A DNA stretch of 64,000 nucleotides from Nonomuraea fuscirosea (GTDB lineage: Bacteria > Actinomycetota > Actinomycetes > Streptosporangiales > Streptosporangiaceae). Location of the stretch: NCBI RefSeq assembly GCF_003001935.1, contig NZ_PVNG01000035.1:29401-93400 (forward strand). The letters are read 5' to 3'. The first letter of the stretch is position 1. The number at the start of each line of letters is the position of its first letter. The notes below the pieces were generated by a model. It was not told where the DNA came from. It saw only the letters and a program-made list of their open reading frames with translations, and did no database searches. Both the position numbers and the translations under genes were made by a program. Shown here in pieces: positions 33,579-42,350 of this stretch.

Positions 33579-34592
33579 GTGTCAGCGAAGAGGCGGGTGA
33601 CGATCGCACTGATCGCGGAGGAGGCCGGAGTCTCCATCCCGACGGTCTCCAAGGTCATCAACGGGCGCCCGGAGGTCGCCCCGGCGACCCGCCACCGGGT
33701 CGAACGGCTGCTCCAGGAGCACGGCTACCAGCGCCGGATCAGCCAGGACGACACCCCGGCGGGCCTGGTGGACCTGGTGTTCGCCGAGATCGAGTCGCCC
33801 TGGGCCATGGAGATCGTCCGCGGCGCGGAGAGCGCGGCCCACGAGGCCGGCGCCAGCGTCGTCGTCTCCGTCCTGCACACGCACGCCGGCCCCGGCCGCG
33901 ACTGGCTGGAACGCCTGGCGGCGCGGAGGACCGACGGCGTGGTGATCGTCGCCTCGCGCCTCTCGACCGGCATCCAGGCCCAGCTCAGCGCCCGCTCACT
34001 GCCGTTCGCCGTGGTGGATCCCGAAGGCGAGCCCGCGCCCGGCGTCGTGTCGGTCGGGGCGACCAACTGGAACGGCGGCCTCGCCGCCACCCGCCACCTC
34101 CTGGAGCTCGGTCACCGGCGCATCGGCATGATCAGCGGCCCGGCCGACATGCTGTGCAGCCAGGCGCGGATCGACGGCTATCGCGCGGCTCTGGAGACGG
34201 CCGGACTTCCGGTCATCCCCGACCTGATCAAACGTGGCACGTTCCTCGTCGACTCCGGCCACGACCAGGGTCACGCCCTGCTCTCGCTGCCGGAGCCGCC
34301 CACCGCCATCTTCGCCGGCAGCGACCTGATGGCCTTCGGCGTCTTCGAGGCGGCCCGCCAGCGCGGGCTGCGCGTTCCCGAGGACCTGAGCGTGGTGGGC
34401 TTCGACGACCTGCCGCTGGCCAAGTCGGCCTGGCCGCCGCTGACGACCGTACGCCAGCCGCTGCAGGAGATGGCGGCCCTGGCCACGCGGACGGTGCTGG
34501 CGATGGGGCACGGGGACGTACCGGAGACGAAACGGGTCGAACTGGCCACTGAGCTGATCGTCAGGGACAGCACGGCCCGCCACGAGCTCTAG
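33579..34592 (+). CDS. LacI family regulator (BxlR-like)
   Basis: A 337-residue LacI regulator. The helix-turn-helix reads VTIALIAEEAGVSIPTVSKVINGRPEV, a recognition helix (SIPTVSKVINGR) unlike the one I recall for CebR and closer to the xylobiose-operon repressors. The effector domain has LVDLVFAEIESPWAMEIVRG, TDGVVIVASRL, LGHRRIGMISGP, AIFAGSDLMAFGVFEAAR and LSVVGFDDLP. The GTG start at 33579 has no Shine-Dalgarno and may be leaderless. It faces the importer operon and ends tail to tail (4-nt overlap CTAG) with the hydrolase gene. It probably represses the importer until an oligosaccharide is bound. Confidence 0.92.
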   Translation: MSAKRRVTIALIAEEAGVSIPTVSKVINGRPEVAPATRHRVERLLQEHGYQRRISQDDTPAGLVDLVFAEIESPWAMEIVRGAESAAHEAGASVVVSVLHTHAGPGRDWLERLAARRTDGVVIVASRLSTGIQAQLSARSLPFAVVDPEGEPAPGVVSVGATNWNGGLAATRHLLELGHRRIGMISGPADMLCSQARIDGYRAALETAGLPVIPDLIKRGTFLVDSGHDQGHALLSLPEPPTAIFAGSDLMAFGVFEAARQRGLRVPEDLSVVGFDDLPLAKSAWPPLTTVRQPLQEMAALATRTVLAMGHGDVPETKRVELATELIVRDSTARHEL

Positions 34593-35410
34593 CAGTCCTG
34601 CCCGGCCTCAGGCCGCAGCAGCTCGCGCAGGCGGGCGGCGTACGCGCGGGGATGGCTGGTGTTGCCGTTGTGGCCGCCGGGGAACTCCACCGGCACGGTG
34701 CCGAGCCGGCTGGCCAGCTCGACCGCGCACCGGTGGTCGAAGACGGTGCGCGGCGTGGCGACCCCGGTCGCGGGGACGATGCGGGTGCGGCAGCCGGTGA
34801 GGTCGAGCTCGTCCTCGATGACGGCGCGGAAGTCGTACCGGAGGAAGAAGTCGAAGTTCGCCCGGCGCAGGGGTGTCATGGGCTGCGGGGTCAGCCCCGG
34901 CTCGGTGTCGCCGCCGGTGATGCCGAGCACGCGCGCCACCTCCTTGAGCGCGGCGGGCAGCCCGGCCCGCAGGTAGAGCTCGCGCAGCTCGGCCAGCTCG
35001 GCGCGGTGCCCGGCCCGCTCGGGCGCGGGCGGCAGCCAGGGCGAGACGGGCTCGTGGGCGATGAGCAGGCTGAGCTGCTCGGGGTGGCGGACGGCCAGGT
35101 GCAGGCCGATGGAGGCGCCCAGGCTCTGGCCCAGCATGACGACGGGCCGGTCGGTGAGGTGCGCGAGCAGCCGGTGAACGTCGTCGGCGTGCTGCTCGAC
35201 GGTGACGCCCGGGCCCGCGTCGATGGTGCTGCGGCTCAGGCCGCGCCGGTCGTAGGTGATCACGGTGTGCTCGGTGGCGAGCAGGTCGACCAGGTCGGCG
35301 CTGCGGTCCGCGTCGCCCTCGCCGCTCTGGGAGATCAGCAGGTACGGCCCCGAGCCGCGGATCTCGTAGTGGAGGCGGGCGCCCGGCACGCGCAGGAGGT
35401 CTGTACTCAT
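34589..35410 (-). CDS. Alpha/beta hydrolase
   Basis: A 273-residue alpha/beta hydrolase. VITYDRRGLSRS is the strand-4/oxyanion area, VVMLGQSLGASIGLHLA the nucleophile elbow (Ser in GQSLG), and the conserved Asp and the final His (FPGGHNGNTSHP) complete the triad. LHYEIRGSGPYLL opens the fold. ATG 35410 was preferred to GTG 35419. It lies 46 bp after the MarR gene on the same strand, with a large inverted repeat in the gap; MarR control of the hydrolase is therefore likely. The substrate is unknown; MarR-linked hydrolases often act on xenobiotics. Confidence 0.87.
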   Translation of the reverse strand: MSTDLLRVPGARLHYEIRGSGPYLLISQSGEGDADRSADLVDLLATEHTVITYDRRGLSRSTIDAGPGVTVEQHADDVHRLLAHLTDRPVVMLGQSLGASIGLHLAVRHPEQLSLLIAHEPVSPWLPPAPERAGHRAELAELRELYLRAGLPAALKEVARVLGITGGDTEPGLTPQPMTPLRRANFDFFLRYDFRAVIEDELDLTGCRTRIVPATGVATPRTVFDHRCAVELASRLGTVPVEFPGGHNGNTSHPRAYAARLRELLRPEAGQDC

Positions 35411-35421
35411 GCGCGTCACTC

Positions 35422-35459
35422 TAATCCATCATTTCTGATGCATCAAATTTGATGGATTA
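35422..35459. promoter_or_regulatory. Large dyad operator between the MarR and hydrolase genes
   Basis: TAATCCATCA and TGATGGATTA form perfect 10-bp arms 18 bp apart. Between them lies the separate perfect palindrome TGATGCATCA (35436-35445). The right arm includes the MarR stop codon, so the operator overlaps the end of the gene for its likely binder. Confidence 0.75.
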
Positions 35460-35906
35460 ACCGCGCAGGTCCGGGATGAGCTGGTCCGCCAGTTCCTCCA
35501 GCGCCGTCACGGTCCTGCGGACGCGCTGCGGGTCCTCCGTGCCCAGCGCCGCCGCCAGCGCGTCGTCGATCGGCGTGTCCCTGATCCGCGACACCCGCTC
35601 CGACACCTCGGGCGTCTCGCGGATGATCGTGCGCCGCCGGTCCCGCGGATCGGTCTCGGCCGTCACCGCGCCCGCCGTGCGCAGCCGCGCGATGGCCGCG
35701 GACACCGCGCTCTGCGGCAGCCCCGTACGGGCGGCGATCGCGCCCACCGTGGTGTCCGGATGGGCACGCAGGTCGCTCACGACGATCAGCACGGTGCGCA
35801 CGCTCGTGGACTGCTCGCCGATCCCCTCGGTCGGCATCGCCTCCTCGCCGATCTTCATCAGCGTCCGGCCCAGCAGGAACAACTCGACCCCATTCACCCG
35901 CAGCAC
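35457..35906 (-). CDS. MarR family transcriptional regulator
   Basis: A 149-residue winged-helix regulator. Helix-turn-helix: TTVGAIAARTGLPQSAVSAAIARLRTAGAVTAETDPRDRRRTIIRETP, the classical MarR wing with DPRDRRR. The flanking helices form the dimer interface. Several GTG codons are possible starts (35906, 35897); no clear ribosome site is seen and transcripts may be leaderless. The next gene downstream is the hydrolase, and the operator between them overlaps the MarR stop. The MazG-like gene is divergent, 32 bp away. Confidence 0.88.
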   Translation of the reverse strand: MLRVNGVELFLLGRTLMKIGEEAMPTEGIGEQSTSVRTVLIVVSDLRAHPDTTVGAIAARTGLPQSAVSAAIARLRTAGAVTAETDPRDRRRTIIRETPEVSERVSRIRDTPIDDALAAALGTEDPQRVRRTVTALEELADQLIPDLRG

Positions 35907-35938
35907 CCTACAGGCGGGGGTCGGTAGGGTCGGGTGAC

Positions 35939-36289
35939 GTGACGACGGAGCTGGAGTGTCTTGCCGAACGGCTGCGCGAGTTCGCGCGGGTCAGGGAGTG
36001 GGAGGGGTTCCACACGCCGAAGAACCTCGCCATGGCGCTGGCGGGCGAGGTCGGCGAGCTGGTGGCGGAGTTCCAGTGGCTCACCGCCGAGGAGTCGGCG
36101 AACCCCGACCCCGACACGCTGGCCAGGATGCGCACCGAGCTGGGCGACGTGACCCTCTATCTGGTACGGCTGGCGGACGTGCTCGGCGTGGACCTGGTGC
36201 AGGCGGCGCGGGCCAAACTGGAGGACAACGACCGCCGCTACGACGCCGAGCGCTACCGCGGATCCGCCAGAAAGGCCCCACCCTCCTGA
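35939..36289 (+). CDS. MazG-like nucleotide pyrophosphohydrolase
   Basis: A 116-residue protein of the dCTPase/MazG-like all-alpha NTP pyrophosphatase superfamily. The metal-binding helices read ALAGEVGELVAEFQW (residues 33-47) and MRTELGDVTLYLVRLADVLG (about 63-82), i.e. EVGELxxE and ExxD. Such enzymes hydrolyse non-canonical or excess nucleotides to monophosphate and pyrophosphate and clean the nucleotide pool. The GTG start at 35939 lies 32 bp from the divergent MarR start. The tail (GSARKAPPS) is unstructured. Confidence 0.88.
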   Translation: MTTELECLAERLREFARVREWEGFHTPKNLAMALAGEVGELVAEFQWLTAEESANPDPDTLARMRTELGDVTLYLVRLADVLGVDLVQAARAKLEDNDRRYDAERYRGSARKAPPS

Positions 36290-36371
36290 TCCGCCGGGCC
36301 CCGTCGGCCCTGTCGCCCGCGTGCTTGCCAAAGGCTCAGCCGCGCGGACAAAAGCACATAGGGTGACCACC

Positions 36372-39300
36372 ATGAAATTCGGGGTGCTGGGGCCGCTGGC
36401 GGTCTGGACCGACGCGGGGCAGGCCGTGACGGTTCCCGGTCTCAAGGTCCGGGCGCTCCTCGTCGACCTGCTCGTCCACGAGGGTCACCCCGTCTCCGCC
36501 GACCGGCTCGTGCACGACCTCTGGGGCGAGGAGCCGCCGGCCAACCCGGCGGGCGCGCTGCAGGTCCGCGTCTCGCAGCTGCGCAAGGCGTTCGAGGACG
36601 CCGAGGCCGGCGGCAAGAACCTGGTCGTGTCCCGCGCGCCCGGCTACCTGCTCCGCACCGACGAGGGCGCGCTCGACGCCGTACGCTTCGCGGAGCTGCT
36701 GGCCAGGGCCGAGAGCACCGAGAGCCCGCGCACCAGGGCCGGGCTGCTGGCCGACGCGCTGGCGCTGTGGCGCGGGCCCGCGTACGCGGACTTCGCCGAC
36801 GAGGAGTACACGCGCTCGGCCGTGCACCGCCTGGAGGAGCAGCGGCTGTCGGCGCTGGAACAGCACGCCGAGGCGCGCCTGGAGCTGGGCGAGCACGGGC
36901 TGCTCGTCGGCGAGCTGGGCGACCTCGTGGGCCGCCATCCGCTCAGGGAACGGCTGCGCGCCGTCCACATGCGCGCCCTGTACCGGGCCGGGCGGCAGAG
37001 CGAGGCGCTGGCCGCGTACGGCGAGCTGCGCGACCGGCTGGCCGACGAGCTGGGCCTCGACCCAGGGCCCGAGCTGGTCGCGCTGCACCAGGCGATCCTC
37101 GGCCAGGACCCGGCACTGAGCGTGCCCGCCGGCCGTCCCGTGACCAACCTGCCAGCCCCCGTCAGCAAGCTGATCGGCCGGGAGGAGGCGCTGGCCGAGG
37201 TGTGCGCGCTGGTCGAGGAGGAACGGCTGGTGACGCTCACCGGCAGCGGCGGGGTCGGGAAGACCCGCCTGGCGCTGGAGGCGGCGAACCGGCTGGCCGA
37301 CGGGTTCGCCGACGGGGCCTGGCTGGTGGCGCTGGACCAGGGCTCCCGGTCCCCGGTGGAGGCGGTCATGGCGGCCCTGGACATCAGGGAGGAGGCCGGC
37401 GGGGAGCTCGCGGTGCTGGGCGGGCGGCTGGCCGCCGCGCTCAGGACCCGGCGCACGCTGCTCCTGCTCGACAACTGCGAGCACGTGGTCGACCAGGTCG
37501 CCGAGCTGGCCGAGCTGCTCCTGCGGGCCTGCCCCGATCTGCGCATCCTGACCACGAGCCGGGAGCCGCTGGCCGTCTCCGGCGAGGTGCTGTGGAGCGT
37601 GCCGCCGCTCGACGTGCCCACCAGCGCCGACCTGGCCGCCATGGCGCGCTCCAACGCCGTACGGCTGTTCGTCTCCAGGGCCGCCGCCTCCGCCAGGGGC
37701 TTCGCGCTGGACGCGGGCAACGCGCAGGCCGTCGCGCAGTTGTGCCGCCGCCTCGACGGCATCCCGCTGGCGCTGGAGCTGGCCGCGACCCGGGTGCGGG
37801 CGCTGGGCGTGCACGGGGTGGTGTCCCGGCTGGACGACAGGTTCCGGCTGCTGGCCTCGGGGCAGCGCGGCGCGCCGGCCCGCCAGCAGACGCTCACCGC
37901 CGTGATCGACTGGAGCTGGGACCTGCTGTCCGAGGACGAGCGCGTCGTCCTGCGCCGCCTGGCCGTGCACGCCGACGGCTGCACGCTGGAGGCCGCCGAG
38001 TCCGTCTGCGCGGCCGGCGGCGAGAGCGGGCTCGACGTGCTGGACCTGCTCGCCCGCCTGGTCGACCGGTCCCTGGTGGTGGTCGTGGACGGCCCCGCCG
38101 GGATGCGCTACCGGCTGCTGGAGTCGGTGTCGGAGTACTGCCTGGCCAGGCTGTCGGAGGCCGGCGAGCTCGATCGGGTCCGCCTGGCGCACCTGAACCA
38201 CTACCTGGACCTGGCCGTACGCGCTGAGCCCGGTCTGTACGGGGCCGAGCAGCGGGACTGGCTGCCGCGCCTGGACGCCGAGGCCGCCAACATGCGCGCG
38301 GCGCTCGACACGGCGGTGGCGCGGGGGGACGCCGGCGGGGCGGCGCGGCTGGTCAACGCGCTGGCCTGGTACTGGTTCCTGCGCGGCCGGCTGGCTGAGG
38401 GCAGGCGCGCCCTGTCGACGGCCCTGGCGATCCCACGCACCCAGGACGATGGCGCGGCGCTGTCCAGGGCGGCCGGGTGGGAGGTCGGGTTCGCTCTCCT
38501 GGCGGGCGAACGAGCCGACTGGAAGCCCGTGATCGAGGCCATCGAGGACCCGGGGGAGCGGGCCAGGGCCGAGCTGTTCGCCGCGCTGCACGTCGACGAC
38601 ATGCCGACGGGGCAACTGCTGGTGGAGCGGGCGCTGGTCACGTTCAGGGAGCTGAACGACCGGTGGGGCATCGCCACCGCGCTCACCCGGCAGGCCATGG
38701 ACGCCTTCACCGTGCGCGACGTCGAGGCGCTCGAACGGATCGCGGGAGAGAGCGCCCGGCTGTTCACCGAACTGGGGGACCGGTGGGGGCTGCTGCGGGC
38801 CACCGAATGGCTCGCCTCGCTGGCCCAGATGTCCAACGACGTCGAACGGGCCGTCCAGCTGTTCGGCGAGGGGCTGCGCATGGCCGAGGAGCTCGGGCTG
38901 TGGTCGGAGGTCTGCACGCACATCGCCTGGCTCGGCTGGGTCGCCATGCAGGGCGGCGACCTCGACCGGGCCGTCGAGCTGTCCGGCCGGGCGCTGAAGC
39001 TGGCCGAGGCCCAGGGGTACAGCAAGGGCTCCACCATGGCCGAGATGGGCCTGGCCTACGCCGCCCGCCGGTCGGGGCGACTGGAGCTGGCCGAGAAGCA
39101 CCTGCTCCACCTGCTCGAACCGCTGTCCAGGGACCCCGAGGCGGAGCCGGCCCTGCACCTGCCCGACACGCTGCTCGAACTCGGCTACCTGAGGGAGCTG
39201 CGCGGCGACAGGACCGCCGCCATGGAGCTGCACATCGAGGCGCTGGCCGCCGGCGCGAAGGTCGGCGACCCCCGGACGATGGCGAGCGCCGTCGAGGGCG

Positions 39301-39575
39301 CGGCCGCTGCCGCCGGTTCGGCCGAACTGACCGCGATCCTGCTGGGGCTGGCGGACGCGGCCAGACGGCAGCACCAGTCGCCCGCCGGGATACCGGAGCA
39401 GGTCGACATCTCGCGGGCCGCGGCGCGGGCGCGGGAGGAGCTGGGGGAGGAGGCGTTCGCGGCGGCGTACGCGAAGGGGGCGTCGTACAAGCTCGACGAC
39501 GCCCAGAACCTGCTCGGACCTGCTCGGATGCTCGGCGGGGGGCGGTCAGGTCGTGGGACGGGGGGAGACGTCTGA
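36372..39575 (+). CDS. AfsR/SARP-family regulator with BTAD and NB-ARC domains
   Basis: A 1067-residue regulator. Order: OmpR-type winged helix (1-about 85, MKFGVLGPLAVWTDAGQ, ADRLVHDLWGEEPP); BTAD helical domain (about 95-245, ending ELGLDPGPELVALHQAILGQDP); STAND-type NB-ARC ATPase with Walker A TGSGGVGKTRLAL (about 289-301) and Walker B RTLLLLDNCEHV (about 361-372); a winged-helix/ARC2 region (RQQTLTAVIDWSWDLLSEDE); then long helical repeats to the end, TPR-like. This matches the AfsR layout, whose members activate secondary metabolism. ATG 36372 follows GGTGACCACC. No biosynthetic cluster lies beside it, so its target may be distant. Confidence 0.92.
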   Translation: MKFGVLGPLAVWTDAGQAVTVPGLKVRALLVDLLVHEGHPVSADRLVHDLWGEEPPANPAGALQVRVSQLRKAFEDAEAGGKNLVVSRAPGYLLRTDEGALDAVRFAELLARAESTESPRTRAGLLADALALWRGPAYADFADEEYTRSAVHRLEEQRLSALEQHAEARLELGEHGLLVGELGDLVGRHPLRERLRAVHMRALYRAGRQSEALAAYGELRDRLADELGLDPGPELVALHQAILGQDPALSVPAGRPVTNLPAPVSKLIGREEALAEVCALVEEERLVTLTGSGGVGKTRLALEAANRLADGFADGAWLVALDQGSRSPVEAVMAALDIREEAGGELAVLGGRLAAALRTRRTLLLLDNCEHVVDQVAELAELLLRACPDLRILTTSREPLAVSGEVLWSVPPLDVPTSADLAAMARSNAVRLFVSRAAASARGFALDAGNAQAVAQLCRRLDGIPLALELAATRVRALGVHGVVSRLDDRFRLLASGQRGAPARQQTLTAVIDWSWDLLSEDERVVLRRLAVHADGCTLEAAESVCAAGGESGLDVLDLLARLVDRSLVVVVDGPAGMRYRLLESVSEYCLARLSEAGELDRVRLAHLNHYLDLAVRAEPGLYGAEQRDWLPRLDAEAANMRAALDTAVARGDAGGAARLVNALAWYWFLRGRLAEGRRALSTALAIPRTQDDGAALSRAAGWEVGFALLAGERADWKPVIEAIEDPGERARAELFAALHVDDMPTGQLLVERALVTFRELNDRWGIATALTRQAMDAFTVRDVEALERIAGESARLFTELGDRWGLLRATEWLASLAQMSNDVERAVQLFGEGLRMAEELGLWSEVCTHIAWLGWVAMQGGDLDRAVELSGRALKLAEAQGYSKGSTMAEMGLAYAARRSGRLELAEKHLLHLLEPLSRDPEAEPALHLPDTLLELGYLRELRGDRTAAMELHIEALAAGAKVGDPRTMASAVEGAAAAAGSAELTAILLGLADAARRQHQSPAGIPEQVDISRAAARAREELGEEAFAAAYAKGASYKLDDAQNLLGPARMLGGGRSGRGTGGDV

Positions 39576-40475
39576 GGCGGCGCGCCAGGCCAGGAGGCCC
39601 GCTCCCAGCAGGCCGGCCCGCGGGCCCAGGCCCGAGGCCCGGATCGCGGGGGCCGGGCGGAAGGAGAGCCGGGCGGCCAGTCGTTCGCGCAGCGGCACGA
39701 GCAGTACGTCGCCCGCGAGCGACACCCCGCCGCCGATGACGATCTCCGCCGGATCCAGGGTCAGCGTGTACGTCGCCAGCGCCACGGCCAGCGCCTCCAC
39801 CGCGTCCGCCCACACCTTCGCGGCCCGCGCGTCCCCCGACGCGACCAGCCGGACCACCTCCTCGGCCGAGCCCACCTCGCACCGCGCCGCCACGGCCGAG
39901 CCCGACGCGTACGCCGCCAGGCATCCCCTCTGACCGCATCCGCAGGCCGCCCCGTCCGGCCACACCGGGATGTGCCCGATCTGCCCGGCCCATCCTCCCG
40001 CGCCTCCGTACAGGGACCCCGACAGCACCACGGCGCCCGCGATCCCCGTGCCGATCGGCAGGTACAGCACGTCGCGCCCGCCGCCCCCGTAGGCGAGCTC
40101 CGCCTCCCCGGCCGAGCGCACGTCGTGGCCCAGCGCGACGGGCAGGTCCCCGTCGGCGAGCGGCCCGGCGAACGCGGCGGCGGGCACGTCACGCCAGCCG
40201 AACGCGGCGGCGAAGACCGCGTGCGTCGGCGTCACCAACCCCGGCACAGCCACCCCCACCCCCACCGGCCGCCCCTCACCCGGGTCCCCGCTCTGGACGC
40301 CGTTCCGGGGGCGGGACAGGTCGGTGACGAAGGTGGAGACGGCCTCGATGACCCGGTCGGGGCCTTCGGCGCGAGGGGTCGGGCGGCGTTCGAAGTGGAG
40401 GATCGTCCCGTCCCTGGCGATGAATCCGCCTTTCATGGTGGTTCCACCGACATCGACCGCCGCGACATAGTCCAT
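39546..40475 (-). CDS. ROK family sugar kinase
   Basis: A 309-residue ROK kinase. The phosphate-1 motif is VAAVDVGGTTMKGG (4-17), followed by the glucose-binding region LGHDVRSAGEAELAYG and the second ATP motif IGTGIAGAVVLSG. The ExGH motif is replaced by the local IGHIPVWPDG, which keeps GQIGHI. The zinc motif CGCGQRGCL (about 179-187) is complete. It should phosphorylate a hexose, amino sugar or sugar derivative. ATG 40475 was preferred to GTG 40493. The gene converges with the AfsR-type gene and overlaps its 3' end by 30 nt. Sugar specificity is not evident. Confidence 0.9.
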   Translation of the reverse strand: MDYVAAVDVGGTTMKGGFIARDGTILHFERRPTPRAEGPDRVIEAVSTFVTDLSRPRNGVQSGDPGEGRPVGVGVAVPGLVTPTHAVFAAAFGWRDVPAAAFAGPLADGDLPVALGHDVRSAGEAELAYGGGGRDVLYLPIGTGIAGAVVLSGSLYGGAGGWAGQIGHIPVWPDGAACGCGQRGCLAAYASGSAVAARCEVGSAEEVVRLVASGDARAAKVWADAVEALAVALATYTLTLDPAEIVIGGGVSLAGDVLLVPLRERLAARLSFRPAPAIRASGLGPRAGLLGAGLLAWRAASDVSPRPTT

Positions 40476-40507
40476 CGGGACATCGTCCCCCACGGGGGGA
40501 CCACCGT

Positions 40508-40960
40508 TCAGGAGCGGGCCTCGACGTGCGCGGCCAGGCGGTCGAAGAAGGTGATCCAGCCCGCCTTGGCCTGCTCGGCATGCTCCTGGTCGGTGTTGAC
40601 GCCGTACTGGTGGAAGCGCATCTCGGTCTTGCCGTCCGCCTCGGTCAGGCGGATCGTCACGACGGACGCGGGCGCGTCGCCGGGGTTGTCGGGGTCGCCG
40701 GTGGTGAACACCAGCCGCTCCGGCGCCGACACCTCCCGGTACGTCCCGCCCATCGTCACCTCGAACCCCTCCTCGCCCACCAGCGTCGTCTGCCAGGCCC
40801 CGCCCGGCCGCGCGTCCAGGGTGATCCGGCCCACCGGCGTGGACAGCGTCTCCGGCCCGAACCAGCGGGAGAACCGCTCAGGCTCGGTCCAGGCGGCCCA
40901 CACCGTCTCGCGGGGGGCGTCGAAGTGGCGGATGAGGTCGTATTCGGCGGTCTGGCTCAT
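40508..40960 (-). CDS. SRPBCC/AHSA1 domain protein
   Basis: A 150-residue START-like protein. DLIRHFDAPRETVWAAWTEPERFSRWFGP is the characteristic first strand-helix, then DARPGGAWQTTL, GGTYREVSAPERLVFT, and the terminal helix KAGWITFFDRLAAHVE. These small proteins bind hydrophobic ligands in a cavity; many are of unknown role and are often encoded next to ArsR regulators, which is not the case here. It lies 32 bp upstream of the ROK kinase gene on the same strand and may be co-transcribed with it. Confidence 0.9.
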   Translation of the reverse strand: MSQTAEYDLIRHFDAPRETVWAAWTEPERFSRWFGPETLSTPVGRITLDARPGGAWQTTLVGEEGFEVTMGGTYREVSAPERLVFTTGDPDNPGDAPASVVTIRLTEADGKTEMRFHQYGVNTDQEHAEQAKAGWITFFDRLAAHVEARS

Positions 40961-41063
40961 CGTCCTGGTCCTCCATGCTCTGTGGCTTGATGACCTCAAC
41001 GATGCCGGGCGCGGCTTACGATCCCCTTCTCCTCACCTTTAGGCGCGTGGCAGGGTGGAACGC

Positions 41064-42287
41064 ATGAGGATCGTTCGCGCGGCAAGGGTGCTCACCGGAC
41101 GCCGGGGAGAGGTGATCGCCGACGGAGAGGTCCTCATCGACGGCGGCCGGATCGTCTCCGTCGGGCCGCGCGGCAGCGCGGGCGAGGCCGGCGAGGTCGG
41201 CGAGGTCCTGGAGCTGCCGGAGCACACCGTGCTGCCCGGCCTGATCGACGCGCACGTGCACCTGGGGTTCGACGCCCAGGTCGATCCGGTGACCAGACGC
41301 AGCCCCGAGAGCGAGCGCCACCTGTTGCTGCGGATGGCGGAGAACGCCCGCAAGCTCGTCTCCGCGGGCGTCACCACGGCCCGCGACCTGGGCGCGCGCG
41401 ACTTCCTCGACCTGGCGCTGCGCGACGCGATCGAGGAGGGCCTGGCCGTCGGCCCGCACATCGTCGCCGCCACCAGGCCCATCACCATCACCGGCGGTCA
41501 CTGCTGGTACATGGGCGGCGAGGCCGACGACGAGGCCGGCGTGCGCCGGGTGGCCAGGGAGAATCTGCGCGCGGGCGCCGACTGCCTCAAGGTGATGGCC
41601 TCGGGCGGGCTGATGACGCCGGGCGCGCCGCCCAGCTGGGTGCCGCAGTACACGACCGAGCAGCTGCGCGCCGTCGTCGAGGAGGCGGCCACGCGCGGCA
41701 AGGGTGTCGCCGCCCACGCCCACGCGCACGCGGCGATCCGCAGCTCCCTGGAGGCGGGGGTCGCCACCATCGAGCACTGCACGTTCTTCACCCCGTCGGG
41801 CCACCGCTACGACGCCAAGCTCGCCGAGCTGATCGCCGCCGCCGGCACGTACGTTTGCCCCACGGTGCACGGCGCGTTCGAGCGCATCCGGGCGGCGCAC
41901 GGGCAGGAGATGCTGGACGCCTGGCTGCACGGGATCTCCTCCATGCGGGAGGCGGGGGTGCGTCAGATCGCGGGCACCGACTGCGGGTTCGCGGCCGGCG
42001 GCGTGGCGAACCCGGCCGACCTGTACGTGGGCGGCCTGGAGGTGTTCGCGATGGCCGGCTACGGCAACGCGGAGATCATCGAGCTGGCCACCGTGCTGGC
42101 CGCCGACGCCTGCGGGGTGGGCGAGGTCACCGGCAGCCTCGACCCCGGCAAGCGGGCCGACCTCATAGCCGTCGCGGGCAATCCGCTCGAACGCCTCGCC
42201 GACCTGCGTGACCTCGCGCTCGTCCTGGTCTCGGGGCGCTCCGTCGGCCAGACGGGCGTGGACACCGTGACCGCGTCGGTCGGCTGA
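41064..42287 (+). CDS. Amidohydrolase family protein (imidazolonepropionase-like)
   Basis: A 407-residue metallo-amidohydrolase. Metal and catalytic residues are visible: HVH in LPGLIDAHVHLG, the bridging Lys in GADCLKVMASGG, His residues in AAHAHAHAAI and IEHCTFF, and the Asp in IAGTDCGFAAGG. The C-terminal strand TGSLDPGKRADLIAVAGNPLE completes the composite beta-sandwich. This subgroup includes prolidase-like and Xaa-Arg dipeptidases and imidazolonepropionase relatives; I cannot fix the substrate. ATG 41064 is 9 nt inside an alternative GTG start. The esterase gene follows 63 bp downstream. Confidence 0.9.
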   Translation: MRIVRAARVLTGRRGEVIADGEVLIDGGRIVSVGPRGSAGEAGEVGEVLELPEHTVLPGLIDAHVHLGFDAQVDPVTRRSPESERHLLLRMAENARKLVSAGVTTARDLGARDFLDLALRDAIEEGLAVGPHIVAATRPITITGGHCWYMGGEADDEAGVRRVARENLRAGADCLKVMASGGLMTPGAPPSWVPQYTTEQLRAVVEEAATRGKGVAAHAHAHAAIRSSLEAGVATIEHCTFFTPSGHRYDAKLAELIAAAGTYVCPTVHGAFERIRAAHGQEMLDAWLHGISSMREAGVRQIAGTDCGFAAGGVANPADLYVGGLEVFAMAGYGNAEIIELATVLAADACGVGEVTGSLDPGKRADLIAVAGNPLERLADLRDLALVLVSGRSVGQTGVDTVTASVG

Positions 42288-42350
42288 CCTCATGAAGCCG
42301 GGTCCCGTCCGTCCCCGGAGTGACCGAGTCCGTCGTACGAAGGAGATCCC

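Noticed and set aside
36336..39374. A 1012-residue open frame antisense to the AfsR-type regulator
   Set aside because: It is a GC-rich shadow: low-complexity Gln/Arg/Gly/Pro composition, no domain resemblance, no ribosome site. The plus strand encodes clear BTAD and NB-ARC domains.
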